Shown here piece after piece: positions 43,865-56,231 of a stretch of DNA of 64,000 nt. The notes beneath the pieces are model-generated. The model did not search any database. It saw only the letters and a program-made list of their open reading frames with translations, and had not been told where the DNA came from. The stretch spans positions 1,261,001 to 1,325,000 of the forward strand of contig OW285188.1 in NCBI GenBank assembly GCA_935421135.1, given 5' to 3'. Positions within the stretch are counted from its first letter, which is position 1. Every line of letters begins with the position of its first letter. This DNA is from Bugulina stolonifera. Taxonomy: Eukaryota > Bryozoa > Gymnolaemata > Cheilostomatida > Bugulidae. The position numbers and the translations under genes were made by a program.

Positions 43865-45746
43865 TCATACGTTCAACTCCCTGAAATACCACAGATGATT
43901 GAAGGGAGGTGGTGAGGTAATCAGGTCGAGGTTTTCTACATAATTTAAAAGGAAGTACATTTATATTTCTACACTCACCTTATTGACCACCAGATCATTC
44001 TGCCGCACAAAGTTCCTTCATACCTATTGATGATTTGCACAATGTCATCATTGAGAGATGACAAGGTCTGGTTGAGAGGTATTAATTGAGATACACTGCT
44101 TGTGATCTTCTGGTTCTGCTGAACATATGATAGCAAGCTTGGTGTAACCTTTCTGTGAGACAGATCCTTGGTAATACATGTATCTTTATATAGTAAAACA
44201 CGATTGTCCGTGGACTGTGAGACATCCATATCGATAGTATCTTCAGGTAGTGGTACAGGAAGTCCAGAGTTATTTTGTTCCACTGTGAGTCTAAATATGC
44301 ATTGAGAACCTCAGAATTACAAAGATGCATCACTGAAAACATATGCTATGAAAAACAAGGGCAATAGGGAACATGCATATCTAGAGTCACTGCATTCTGA
44401 CCTGATATTCTTATTTTAAACTCACTAGCCGAATCTTCAGTTATACTCAATGTTATCTAAGCACCTCTTCATCAACGCTGGTAGTCGGTCTTGGAGGAAC
44501 TTGGGAATCTTGGGATCATAAGATCGAGAAAGTGTAGATATTGTGATGTTCAGCTGTGCATATCTGTAAGATTAATCATGGTTGATTTGATTTTAGAATG
44601 ATGAAAATCTAATGCAAGAAACGAGTGCAGCGTACATATCTGTTTTTGGAGGCATTTAGAAAAAAAGCATACAGAACATAAACGCTACCCACCATCCAAG
44701 AAAACATCGAGCAAATGAGAACATATTATATTATGCATTTTATAATATATTAATATTGTGGAAATTGAGCAAAGAGGTTCAACCTGATATCATAAAACAT
44801 AAAATGAAATCCACAAGAACATTTTGCAAATTTCTTTGTTTGTGTGCTAGACAGTGTATCCAGTAACAAAATATACAGTGCAAGTACAGGCAATCTACAG
44901 ATGTAGCACTTACCTTCTGTATAAGAATGGACAGTTTGTTCGTCGTTCTGTCACCCAAGAAGTTTTTCACTCCATTCATCCACTCAATGCCATTGTTGAT
45001 ATTTATCTTCAAGAGATGACAAGGATGGTAAAAGTTTGCTCATTTCCAACAACATCACATTGGTAAAAAAAGAGTTGAATGCTATTCCTTATATACACAC
45101 CATTGTAGACACAAAACTCACGTTCACAAAACTCACCTCCTACACAGCCATGCAACTAGTGCCTCTAACATTACCAAACCTGCAGTTTAATTCTATATAT
45201 ATTAAAATCTGTAAATCGAAGTAGTTTGGTTCTCACTGGGCACCCGGCTTTGATTGATGGTTGTAGAAGCTGCCTCTGCCTGACTACTGCGTGATCATCC
45301 TTCTGCAACTCCTGCATTTGCAGAGTAAATAAAAGGAAGTCAATTTTAAACACATCAACACAATATTATAACAAAGTTATATGAACCGAGTGATTAAAAT
45401 TCTGTTTCGCACTTTTACCTTATGGAAATCTGGGTATTAGAATTCTAATATTTATAGCTTTTTTGCAGCTACGTTCAAATCACAAGTTAGTAACAATATA
45501 AATCTACCAACATAAAGGAGTTGAGGCTAAAAATAAAATGATACATTGACGACTAATTCAGTTTTAAAATTTGAAAAAAATTTAAAAAAATATGCAACAT
45601 ACATACTTTCTTCTTTTGGTAGGTAGCCTTAGATCTTAAATGGTGACCTTGTCCATGTCGATAGTCTAAAAACTTTAAACCATGAGCCATGCAAAAGTAG
45701 TTCTCCTTCTCAATCTTCACTCTCTTACCGTCCCACATATTGCATC
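43865..45746 (-). CDS. Multi-exon gene carried by the MULE-like element, possible transposase remnant
   Basis: Phase-compatible minus-strand exons: 45746-45607, 45311-45180, 45006-44914, 44456-44402, 44282-43979 and a short last exon, 43880-43865. Upstream coding exons must exist, because the first listed exon starts two bases into a codon, but I could not find them. The first two exons encode YFCMAHGLKFLDYRHGQGHH, SKATYQKKK and RQRQLLQPSIKAGCPVRTKL. The LQPSxKxGCP motif resembles the zinc-binding N-terminal module of animal MULE transposases and their domesticated relatives. The later exons (IEWMNGVKNFLGDRTTNKLS, DTIDMDVSQSTDNRVLLYKD) show no DDE core. It may be a rearranged transposase or a captured host gene. 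Confidence 0.5.
43979..44282 (-). CDS. MULE-internal gene, exon e
   Basis: The longest exon: EQNNSGLPVPLPEDTIDMD, HRKVTPSLLSYVQQNQKITS and TLCGRMIWWSIR; acceptor CTCACAG, donor GTGAGT. Confidence 0.55.
44914..45006 (-). CDS. MULE-internal gene, exon c
   Basis: 31 codons (ININNGIEWMNGVKNFLGDR); donor GTAAGT; phase 0 both sides. Confidence 0.45.
45180..45311 (-). CDS. MULE-internal gene, exon b with GCPV motif
   Basis: The acceptor is AATGCAG, 44 codons in phase 0 at both ends. Carries LLQPSIKAGCPVRTKLLRF, the only part with a recognisable family flavour. Confidence 0.55.
45607..45746 (-). CDS. MULE-internal gene, exon a
   Basis: The acceptor is TTTACAG; GCNMWDGKRVKIEKENYFCM followed by a His-rich stretch; the donor is GTATGT. 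Confidence 0.5.
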
Positions 45747-46503
45747 CTGTAAATGAGTATAAAGTGAATAAAGACATGTACTTGTACAATTCTATATTAC
45801 ATGTAATTTAATTGTTTTAAATACATGTAGGCCTACATGGACTTATATAAAATACTATAAAGACATTAGTGTAGTGACTAAATAATTGTTATAGTGTGGT
45901 ACGGACTTGCATATTATGTAGACCTACATGTACATCATACAGTATAATAATACACAAATATAATACATGAAAATAATGTTTCCTAAATGAAACCTAGAGG
46001 AAACAGAGCAAATCTCTTATAGTAATAACGCTGATCACTGAGAAATAAACTACTAAAGTGTAGCGTTATTCACATATAAGGAGCACAATTTCTTGCTTCA
46101 GTTGTCTGTAGGCTGCTGTTCAATAAAGTAATCTTACTGTACTAAATGATACAGTCTCTAACTGTTAACTGCAAACAGCAAAGTATCAGGCAATTTCCTG
46201 TGGCATTGGGTCTTCCCAGGTACAGTCACACTACTGCTACCAAGACCCAGCAGTCCAACCATTCCCCACAGCTTTGCAGAGACCACTTCGGCTAGCCCAG
46301 CCTAGCTATAGAGGTAGCACCCACACCACAGAGTCTTGCCAAACTCAGACTTCAACGGCTACTACGGGGATGGGGGTTGTTGTCACACTTTTCTCCCTGT
46401 GTTCAATTGGACTTTCCCCTTGATGTTAGGCGCCTCAGTTACCCAGTTGGACACAACTTTATTATCCCAATATAAGTCAACGTGAATATTGAATTTTATT
46501 ACT

Positions 46504-46616
46504 TGTTAAAACGAAGTTATTAGAAAGCAAGTAAAGTGTATATACATTCTACATAATTTATATACAATGTATGTAGACTACACCTTGCTTGCTTTCTAAT
46601 AACCTTGTTTTAACAA
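46504..46616. repeat. Snap-back inverted repeat
   Basis: TTGTTAAAACGAAGTTATTA at the left and TAATAACCTTGTTTTAACAA at the right; stem about 30 bp with one mismatch, inside the MULE. Confidence 0.75.
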
Positions 46617-46918
46617 TCAAATGAAGTTTTGTTACATTTTTCCTGATCAACTCCACTTTGTAGTCACTTACACTTATATGTAGGCCTATAAATAATAATT
46701 TATACAATAATTAGAATATTAATAATAAACAATATAAAATAATAAAATATAAATATAAAAATATAATAATAATAAATTTATGATAATAATAATTATTATC
46801 ATAAATTTAAAATTATATTTATTTCCATCAATTATTTTATAATTAGGCCTATGGCCTAAATACAAAATAGTATAAATAATAATGCAATAATAATCATAAT
46901 CATAATGATGATGGTTTT

Positions 46919-47078
46919 TTAATCCAAAGGTCAGGTGCCTAAGACTGGAATTATATTATAATATAATATATATAATTACTATTATCTATGCTGAACTGAA
47001 TTCACAATCAGCCTTGAGCTGTGGATTGAATCTAAGATCAAAATATAATTCCAGTCTTAAGCAGGTTTTAGATTAAGA
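46919..47078. repeat. Inverted repeat, MITE-like
   Basis: CTAAGACTGGAATTATATT at 46939 and AATATAATTCCAGTCTTAAG near 47043, with related flanking TTAATC/GATTAAG. Confidence 0.65.
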
Positions 47079-47506
47079 AAATCAAAATAAAAGTTATTTT
47101 ATTAAAGAAAAGTATTAGCATTAATATTAAGAATAAGTATTAGGACATTATGATTATTAGTAGTATTATAAGTATAGAATAGTATTTAGTAGCCTAATAG
47201 TTATAGTATAGAAATATTTTAATTAGTTAGTATTGGTACATGGATAACTGTGCTTGCCTAAAATCTTTATGATTATGGTTAGCTTTTCCAGTCATCCTTG
47301 AGTGATGTAAAATATTAGAGTTATAATACATTGTCATGTTACACATATTTTTACATTAACATTATTTTACATGACTATCCTTGTACTTGGCACGTGAGCA
47401 TGGCAAACTACGGATTCAGGAAACTAGTCCTGGACTTTATGGGTCGCACTCACTAGATCCAGGACCAGGTTTCAGGGTCCTGCAGATATATGAAACCGAA
47501 TAAACA

Positions 47507-50500
47507 GGTACTGGTAATGGTTTTATGCTCATTATCATAATTTTATTTCTGTTCAAGGATCAGTGTCACCGTTTTTGTTTACATTTTGAGACACCCATGT
47601 GCTCGCTAGAGCGAATGTCATGATTGGTTACTTGAACTTTATTATAATTGGCTAACTAAATCGAATGCGCATGTACACGTGTGGGAAAACCCATTGGGTG
47701 ATCGATGGCAGATCGATGGGAATCAGTTGGCTGTGGACAGAATTAGAATAAAATATAATATTTTGCTTTTGCCAAAATGAAATTATTGTTGCAAGATGAA
47801 AATGCTATCAAGAGATGATATGATACAAGGTATATGGCAAGCACAGCAAGAATTTGCAATCATTTGATTATCATATCAAATCAATGAAAGTAAATTAATT
47901 TTGATTTTAATTTAGTTCTTAAAAGTTAATGTCAATGTCAATGTGAATGTACTATGCCAGTGTAGTTGATATTAAAAAAAGTTATTTATACATGTGGATA
48001 TAGCAATGATAATTATTGTTATTTACTTTTTGTTCACATTGGTAAATAAGTAATTTGTTAAAATAACATACTAGTTACTTATGGTTAATTATTATGAATG
48101 TAGCCTACTTTACTATACTATTTTAAACTTTACTAAAATGGATAAAATGCAAAATAAAATATTGGGATTATAATATTAACTTGATTAACTATGATTGTTG
48201 CTATCTAAATATATGTAGGCCTATATACAGCACCTAATCAAAAACTTAATTTATTGAATTTCAAAATAATTGTATTCTTTGATTGCAGCCGTAAGTAAAA
48301 TAAACTTTTGATGACACTATAGTCAACTCATTTGCTTTCTCTGTTGTAATAATAATACTATGATGACTAAAATGTGTGTAATGAATGCTTCTTTTTAGCA
48401 GTTTGTCAAGACTATGACCCAGGAATGTCAAGTCCCATCAATGGCAACCTCTTAAAGTCATACTTGAGTGACGAGTATTGTACCTTGGACACTGAGTTGA
48501 CTTGTTGTACATAGGTATACATAAGGTAAGTGCATCATCAACTTTCAAGGTTCTGTCTAATCAAAAAATGTGAAGTGTTGTCGCATCAGTTCAGCAAAAC
48601 TTTCGCTGTAAACACTGCTGCATGTACATATTACTTTTCTGTACTGTGGTTTTTGGAATGTAGCCTAGCAAAATTGGTATCGAGTTGATTTGTATTCATC
48701 ATTTTCAATCTATTACATTGTACCTAGCAGTTATATTCAGTTGCTTAGTGTGGTCTGATTTTAGGTACCATCTGTTGTTGTTAATGTACTTTTAAGTGAT
48801 CCAATGGTATGATAACATGTTCACATAATGTTGTAGAATAGAAACATCTATCAAGCAACCTGCTTGAACTGAAGTACTTACCAACAATTCGAGCAGCCAA
48901 ATCAATCGTATGGTTTGTAAAGTATTGACCGGTACCTTCAAATATTAATATTCTGCCACAATTGGAATTTTTTTCATTTTTATATGTATTAGTTGCAGTT
49001 GGCTTGATATTTCATGTATGATCTTTCAGTAAATAGAATTTCAATGAGTACAGTACATGTTGTATTTGATGCCTGTGATGGCCAATTCCATTTTGATTTT
49101 TTTCTATATTGTGCAGTTACATTAGTGATCTTTTCTATTTACTAAGTCGATTATTACTGCCCCGTTTCAAGTGACCGTAATCCACAAGCTTTAATGTTAA
49201 CAAGAACTAATATTATGCACTCATGGTTATTTGCAATTAGCCGAGTGGATTTAGTTTTGTTCCAAGATGTCATTATTTTGAATTCCAAGATTACTCATGT
49301 TTTTTGTGTTTGCAGCCATAGTAAATGGAAAATACATGCAGCTCAAAATTTATACTTTAGACTATTATATTTGATTTTACATTTATTTTGTGCTATTTTT
49401 CTTATCTTTCTTAGGCTTTAGGGAGGATTTATTTTACTAGATGAAACTGCAATTTTTCATTTGCAAAGACATGTAACTGCTGTAGTTATGAACATCAATT
49501 TACTGATTATTTACCAATACAGTCTCTAGACAAATTTTATTGCCCTCTCCGTTTTATGACACTGAGCTGTGATTGCAAGATTAATTTAGGCCTACTAGTA
49601 TACTTTTGGCAAAGTGCTGGAGACTAAAACCAATAGCCATGGAATCACGTGCACAAGTATAGATCCGCCCAACTATGATTCATATACATTTAAACAAAAA
49701 TGTTTGAAATGATTCTGACTATTATTTGATTTGTCGTACTTTCTGAAAATGTAACCGTCATTCTTAGTTATTAATATGAGGACATCAAATGACTATTCAA
49801 CTTCAATATCTTAAAACATTTATTGTTTATTTACGATATCTGTTTATAACAAAATACAACGATGAAAACAGCCGAATCCAGAGTAAAATACATGTGTAAA
49901 GTATTGAACATGAACAGAAATCATAATGAGATACACAGTCCATGTAGCGTGCCAGCAGAAGTTTGTTTTCAATCGTAATCACTCAGCTTGAATGCTGAGG
50001 CACTATAACGCTTCACCTTTTATAGAGTTACTTGTTGAAGAAACCTCTTGGAGTACGGGTGAACTGTACATTTGGAACGCTTCTTTTGCAATCCAATATG
50101 TACTATCTGCAATTCAAATTTGTAGAGCATTTTATTAAGAAAAGTGATTGTGACCCTCGAAGAGAACACATCAATAGTTAGTGGCAATGTAGTTTTGGTT
50201 GGGTTCAACTCTCACAGAATTTCCCACCCTGTTGAATAGATAATGCTGAAGTACTAGTACTGATAATCAAGTTAATGTACATAACATATTACTGCTACAA
50301 CACCTACCTATGCTTTTTCCAACATTGGAGATAAAGATGATATGGTGCAAGCTAAAGAATAGATGAATTAGAATTTCTACACCAGTGTCTGGTCGCATGG
50401 AATTGGTCTAGCTTTGTTCCCGTCCGTTCATACAGTTTTGGAATCTCACTGTGCTAAATAATAATAATATAATATTCATGGCGCCAAACACAATTCTTTA

Positions 50501-52475
50501 ATGTGGCTGCCCGATAGCAGAGCTAGTCGAATGGGTCTCCACGGCTCCTAGAGCTGAATATTATTATAGTTCGATATGGCACAGAAGGAAGACTTTCGGA
50601 ATGAAAACCTAAATCACATGGGTTGTCAGTTTTATTAGCTAAAGCATGTGTGTTTCACATTTTGCAAGAATAAACTGATGAAATTTACCTCAATGAGTTT
50701 ATAAGTTTGTGCATAAGTTAAATTGAAGAAGACGGTTTTAATGCTACCTTGTAACGAGCCTTGTCGCTACATAATAAATTATAAACACCTACCAGTATAA
50801 AGAACTGGATGTAGAAATTGAGGTTGGCATTCGATTTACATATTCTTCATCAAAGGTGAGTTTGTGTCTTTACCATGCTCACCAGATCATTCCTTCTTTC
50901 CAACAAACATTCGAGTTCAACTATGTCTTTATCAATGTCATGAAAGTTACTTGCTGACAGTATTGGAACTAGCCTGTAATCAACACAGTGAGTACATCAT
51001 AAGATACAAATACGATAAAAACATAAAATGCTTTAGAAATAAAACTTGGCTGTTTTAAACGAAAAGAAACTTTGACCATGCAAACATACATAAAAGTACA
51101 CCAGGTTAGCTCAGCTGCATTAGATAGGGGCGAGTTTGTGTCTAATGAAGTTAGCATCAGTCCCACCAATCTTGTAGATTTAGCCTGGGAAAAGGGGGGG
51201 GGGGGCTTGAGAGAGTGAATAAACTAAATACAGTAATACAAATATCTTGGATAGACCAGATCAGTCAATTGATTATTTTAGAAATAAACTTTATGATGGA
51301 ATTATTGTTTGCATTTTCGCAGGATATGTATATTGTAAATTCAAAATTATATTTGAATATGTACATTGTAGATGATTTAATACAACAATACAATAACTTC
51401 ACATTTTTACAAAGTTCATTGTGACCGATTGTCAAAACTAAATTTAATACTAACTGAAATTTAGTTTCACCAGTATTGTAATATAAATATAAATATATGT
51501 TAAAATCATAATGATATTTACCTCAGAATTTACCTCAGATGAGGTAGGACTCCACCATCAATTTCATGCAAATCTATAAGGGAGCCTCTAGTTTTAACTA
51601 TTTTTTGGACTAGGGGGTCTGCAATATTTACAGTATATCACTGTTTAGGATTGGAAGTTGGTTTCTCATCTTATCTCACGAATTGTTCGTGGCAGGAAAC
51701 TAGAGTGGTAAATGCATTTTTTGGCTGATATATATCGTTTAGATTATTATATTAAATTATATCATAATATAACCTAATTAACATTATAATAATATGAAAT
51801 ATCATAATCACATGACTTCCTTTTCTTGTATCATAAGTTATCTAACTCTTTTTATCATTTAAAAAATTAATATAAATATTATAATAAGATTTAATTTCAA
51901 ACCTAATCATTTGTTTTTTAAACGAAATAAATAAAAAAAGAGTACATATATTAAATGCTTACTATGCTGAGTATTGTGGTAGCTGACAATCTGGCCATAA
52001 ACTAAGCTCATATTCTTTAGAAAATGAAATTTATGAAATGAAAATCCAAATTTCGAACGCCATTCTTAGCATTTCTGTGCACTATGAATTCTCAACTCAA
52101 TCCATAGACATAGACGAAGATAGATAGTATAGTACCTTGGTACTTGCAATAACTCTGTGATCAATTGTATTGTAAACAAAATACCACGTGCAGACCGCTA
52201 GCATGGTCATGTGACTTTGTTTTGTTTATAAAATTTTATGCTAGTATGATAATCCATAGTTTCGGATAAACAATGGCAGCTATAAAAATAAAACTTTTTT
52301 CGAGGGTGTAATATAAATTGAAGGGTGCATGGTTGCAAGTAGTATATGCTCATGGATTATTTTTGCATTTTTCAGGCTACTTTTGAAAATATTCTCAAAA
52401 AACCAAACCTCTCTCTATACAACTTATATAAAAAAATTGCCGTTTAGGGTGTCTTCATTAAAAAAATCGTCCTAG
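47507..52475. other. About 5 kb without a recognised gene or element
   Basis: AT-rich. The only coding-like segment is the weak exon candidate at 48402-48513. A run of 13 G occurs at about 51195. Confidence 0.45.
48402..48513 (+). CDS. Weak terminal-exon candidate
   Basis: After the acceptor TTCTTTTTAG the frame reads VCQDYDPGMSSPINGNLLKS, then YLSDEYCTLDTELTCCT and TAG. The composition is protein-like, with an acidic Cys-containing end, but no upstream exon or homologue is apparent. Confidence 0.25.
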
Positions 52476-52483
52476 GGCAGCAC

Positions 52484-55400
52484 CATAGAGTTATCTCCCC
52501 TAGAGCAGGAACTCCGGTAAATTTTGTGATGCCACTTTTCATCCCTAGCGGCCATGATGTGTTGGGGTAGTTACCGTTTGTTTACATTAGTTACCTATGC
52601 GCTGCTATGATTAGTTAGTCATTTAGTTAGTAGTCAAAATTTGTTCTTTGCTGCCAATAATCTGAAATTTTCTGTTGCACACATATTTTCCAATTATTTC
52701 AGACCAACATAATTATTGTATTTATTATATTTTGTAACTTTGATAGTAACTGCATGATAATTGCAAATATTGTATATTAGTATATAAGTACATCACAAAA
52801 TTATTATTACCCAGCTCCTAGTTCTAGTTATTTTGGCTTTCAGTAGGCAAGATTACTTTACTTTTACCTCAAATTACAATACAGCTAAAGCTACTGTAGT
52901 TGTTAATTGTCCTATGTCCTATGGTTTACCCTGGTATCACATGATTGATAGAGTATAAGTATTAATATATGTATTTCTATATGTAGAACAGATTTGCAGA
53001 AGTTGCATATTACAAATAAAAACATTTATGTAGACAAACAAAACTAATTCATAACATGGAGTATAAATGCCAATATTTTGACCAAATCTATTTTAAATAT
53101 TTACTGAATAAAAATAGCATAAGAACTCTTATTCAATATTCAGAAGTCGCTCCTTGCCATTCTTAGGAATAAGGTCAGCCAGCTCTTCAAAATTCACAGC
53201 ATCAGCACAGACCAATATTCTGTCTAGTAGACCTATATTAGGAAATTGATACCAGATAAATAAATGCTTCACGCTTACCACAGATAAATAGTTTACAGAC
53301 ATATAAGAGGTATTAGATCCAAATAATAAAGCAGTAACGAAACATGTTCAATGCCTACTGTCCTACCATAATAGTACAGCTATTAGTAGTTACATGATTC
53401 TTGCCAAATTGGCATCACATTATATAAAAGTAAAATAAAGTACGATTTCGATAAGACATATATGTTGATATAGTTGATCACTCTGGATGTTACCTATGAA
53501 TTAAATTCATAACAGCTCTATAATAGACGACAGAAATCTACCAAGTACCTTCTCACACATATATATAAAACAACAAGCCTTCATTAAATCAAGCATCTCA
53601 TTTTAGTCGTGAAACCCATTTCTAATTGGGAAGCAGTTGCTCCAGTTTGTGTGTGCACGAGTCCCAGGAAAAAAGTTCATAAACGTAACCTACTTGATGG
53701 GTATGATGGATGAGCACCACACATAGAGTTGTGGCGATGTGCATCGTGGTATCCAGATTTCACTTTAATCTCCAACCTATAAATAACAAATCAATGTTAC
53801 AACTCAATCTGCACCTATTCTATTGTAGGTAGAAAGGCCAGGAAAGTTTTGGTTAAACAAACTGTTACCAAGAAATTAAATAAATGACGTAGGCCTATAA
53901 ACTTACATAAGACTATTCAACGTTCTACATTATAATGTTTAATGACTAATTAACAGCCCTAATAAATTTAGATTTTTCCTTCCACATCATCTTTCCTTTC
54001 AGTTATAGTTTAGCTTGAAACCATTCTAAGATTATGCTAAGCTGGTGTAGATCTTTGATTATAATGTAGGCCTACTTAGGCTACTAACTGTGCTAGGCAA
54101 TTAGATACTACAAAGCCTCGGAATCAAACTCTAGACAGGAATGGACAAAGGAAAGTTCACATCTGTGAAACAAAGTCATTGATAGTTTATAGATTTCTTA
54201 AATAAATTTCCTAGCAATATAAAGTTAGCCTATACTAACATTCAAAGTAATGATGATAGGCCTACAACACAATTACAATAATTATAATCATGATAGGTCT
54301 ATTATATTTTTAGCCTATTATATTAATTATAATTATTATTTATTACAAAAAAATTAATTTACAGTCACAAATATTAATATTTAATTATAAAATAATTATA
54401 TAAATATAATCAATTCAATGATAAACATGTTCATGTTGATAGGTAGTCTATGGAAATCACCTAAATTAATAAGATAATAGTTAGTAGGTATAGTGTAGTC
54501 ACTGATCTAATGAGTGAGTGATTGTGATCTGTGACTATTGTAATAAATTGCTAGTGAGTCGCGATCACAACTTCACCTGATAGTATTACTGTATTTACAA
54601 CGTAGTAGTAGCCTATTATCATTACTATAATTAATAACTATAGGTACAGCAGTGACAGTGAGCAAAGTTAATTTAACTCAGCCTCAATCAATCAATAACA
54701 GTACCGAGAGATTCCACTATTACTGGATAAATGAATGTGCTTATTAATTTTAAACAATATTATACTTGCTATAACTTATTATATTATCTAATTTTACTAT
54801 TGAGTAATTTTTTAATTTTACAACAATAATTATAATATAATAATAATTCTACAATATTAAGAATAAATAACAATTGAATTTATTTCATTGTCTTTCCAGT
54901 TCTAACTCACAACAACCGTACTGTATTCCTACTAACCACACTGTTAGTCCAAAGAAACCCAAAGTACACCCTTGCAATCACACCAATGTTAACTATATGA
55001 GATTGTCAGATTGTATAATTATTGTTCCAGGAATGCCACTAGTACAATTAGCTCCACGCTCATTTTTTGAAATGAACAGAGAATTGTTCACGTGCTATCG
55101 AAAGTCCTTTATGGGTAGATAATTCTGTACAATAAGCCTATCATGTTAGCGATTAGACATTTTAATACCCAATAATATGCGGTTTTGTTTTGGTTGACCA
55201 ATCAACGCATTCACAGACTTTCTACCGATATACGCTGCCGTGCTAGTCGGTTACTAGTATTATTTGGTCGAGTAAACATCCATTCTTATTTTTCTTTAAA
55301 GTCCTATTTTACAAAGAGATTTTTAAAATCACTATTATTGTGAAAAAGCAGAGATATTATTAAACAGTTTAGATATAAATTCAAAACATTTTACGCAAAT

Positions 55401-55591
55401 AGTATCTGTAAATAACAGCGTTGAAAAATTTTATGTTTTATATATAATTGTAATGGTAACTAATGTAAACAAACGGACGAAATCCCCATCGCATCATGGC
55501 CGCTCGTGGGGAAAACTGGCATCAAGTGGCCAATCGGCGTTCAATAGCGGAAAATTTTTAAGTTCCTGCTCTATGGGGTGTTACCTCTATG
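52484..55591. mobile_element. hAT-like element, copy B (3108 bp, inverted relative to copy A)
   Basis: It starts CATAGAGTTATCTCCCCTAG and ends GGGTGTTACCTCTATG. The flanks are GGCAGCAC at 52476-52483 and 55592-55599. It is the reverse complement of 39133-42222 along the full length, with small indels and substitutions. Different target duplications prove that the two copies inserted independently. Confidence 0.92.
54874..55122 (+). other. Short open frame in hAT-like copy B
   Basis: 82 codons, the counterpart of 39602-39832, with six extra residues in place around LVQLA and no frame change. No known motif. Confidence 0.25.
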
Positions 55592-55972
55592 GGCAGCACA
55601 TAGCGCATCGCGCGATGCATCATGGGAAGCAGAAATATGTTGAGAGCACAACTCCGCAACTTGTAACTTTCCTGCTGCCTTCATTTTAACACAAATCTGC
55701 ATTTGCTGAGCAAGGTAATTAGTGACAGGGATCCTTTCATACCAACTATACCAAATGCACTAACTAATCGTAGTGATAAAAAATGATAGGACAATAAACG
55801 CTTTCAACTGGATATTGATGCACTTCATGGGTGGTCTACATAGATAATAATGGAAAATCAAAATCATTATGATTATGAAATCAATTTGATTTTTCAGAGT
55901 TGAAGAACATTTTGATTTTGATTATCAAATGTACACAACACTGTACTACAACTATATAATAATACTCTACCT

Positions 55973-56094
55973 ACATGTATATTACTATTGCACAATAAAT
56001 AAAGTTATGTATAATTAATAATAAAATAATTATTGTAATTATAATTATTTTATTATACATAACTTTATTTATTGTGCAATAGTAATATACATGT
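55973..56094. repeat. 122-bp near-perfect palindrome
   Basis: ACATGTATATTACTATTGCA at the left and TGCAATAGTAATATACATGT at the right; stem about 54 bp, interrupted only by a 7-bp insertion in the left arm and a tiny loop. Confidence 0.92.
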
Positions 56095-56135
56095 ATAATA
56101 TGATTATAATTATTATAATCATATTATACATGTAT
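56087..56135. repeat. 49-bp near-perfect palindrome overlapping the first
   Basis: ATACATGTATAATATGATTA and its complement meet around 56111. It shares ATACATGT with the end of the 122-bp palindrome. Confidence 0.9.
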
Positions 56136-56231
56136 ATAATAATTTATAATAATAGTCCGTAAGCCAGCCATCAAACAGTGGCTTAGTTTTTCAAGTTGCA
56201 AGTGCGCTCCTTACCTCTCCAATCTACACAA

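Larger units (their letters stand above)
42261..47497. mobile_element. Mutator-like (MULE) element with 9-bp target duplication
   Basis: It begins GGTTTCATATATCTGCAGGA and ends with the complement TCCTGCAGATATATGAAACC; the inverted ends extend about 70 bp. The flanks are GAATAAACA at 42252-42260 and 47498-47506, identical over 9 bp. A 9-bp duplication is the Mutator hallmark. The 5.24-kb element contains a minus-strand multi-exon gene (43865-45746) and two small inverted repeats, with AT-rich filler. Confidence 0.88.

Noticed and set aside
46200..46460. GC-richer segment considered as a SINE or tRNA-derived repeat
   Set aside because: No A/B box pair or tail could be identified.
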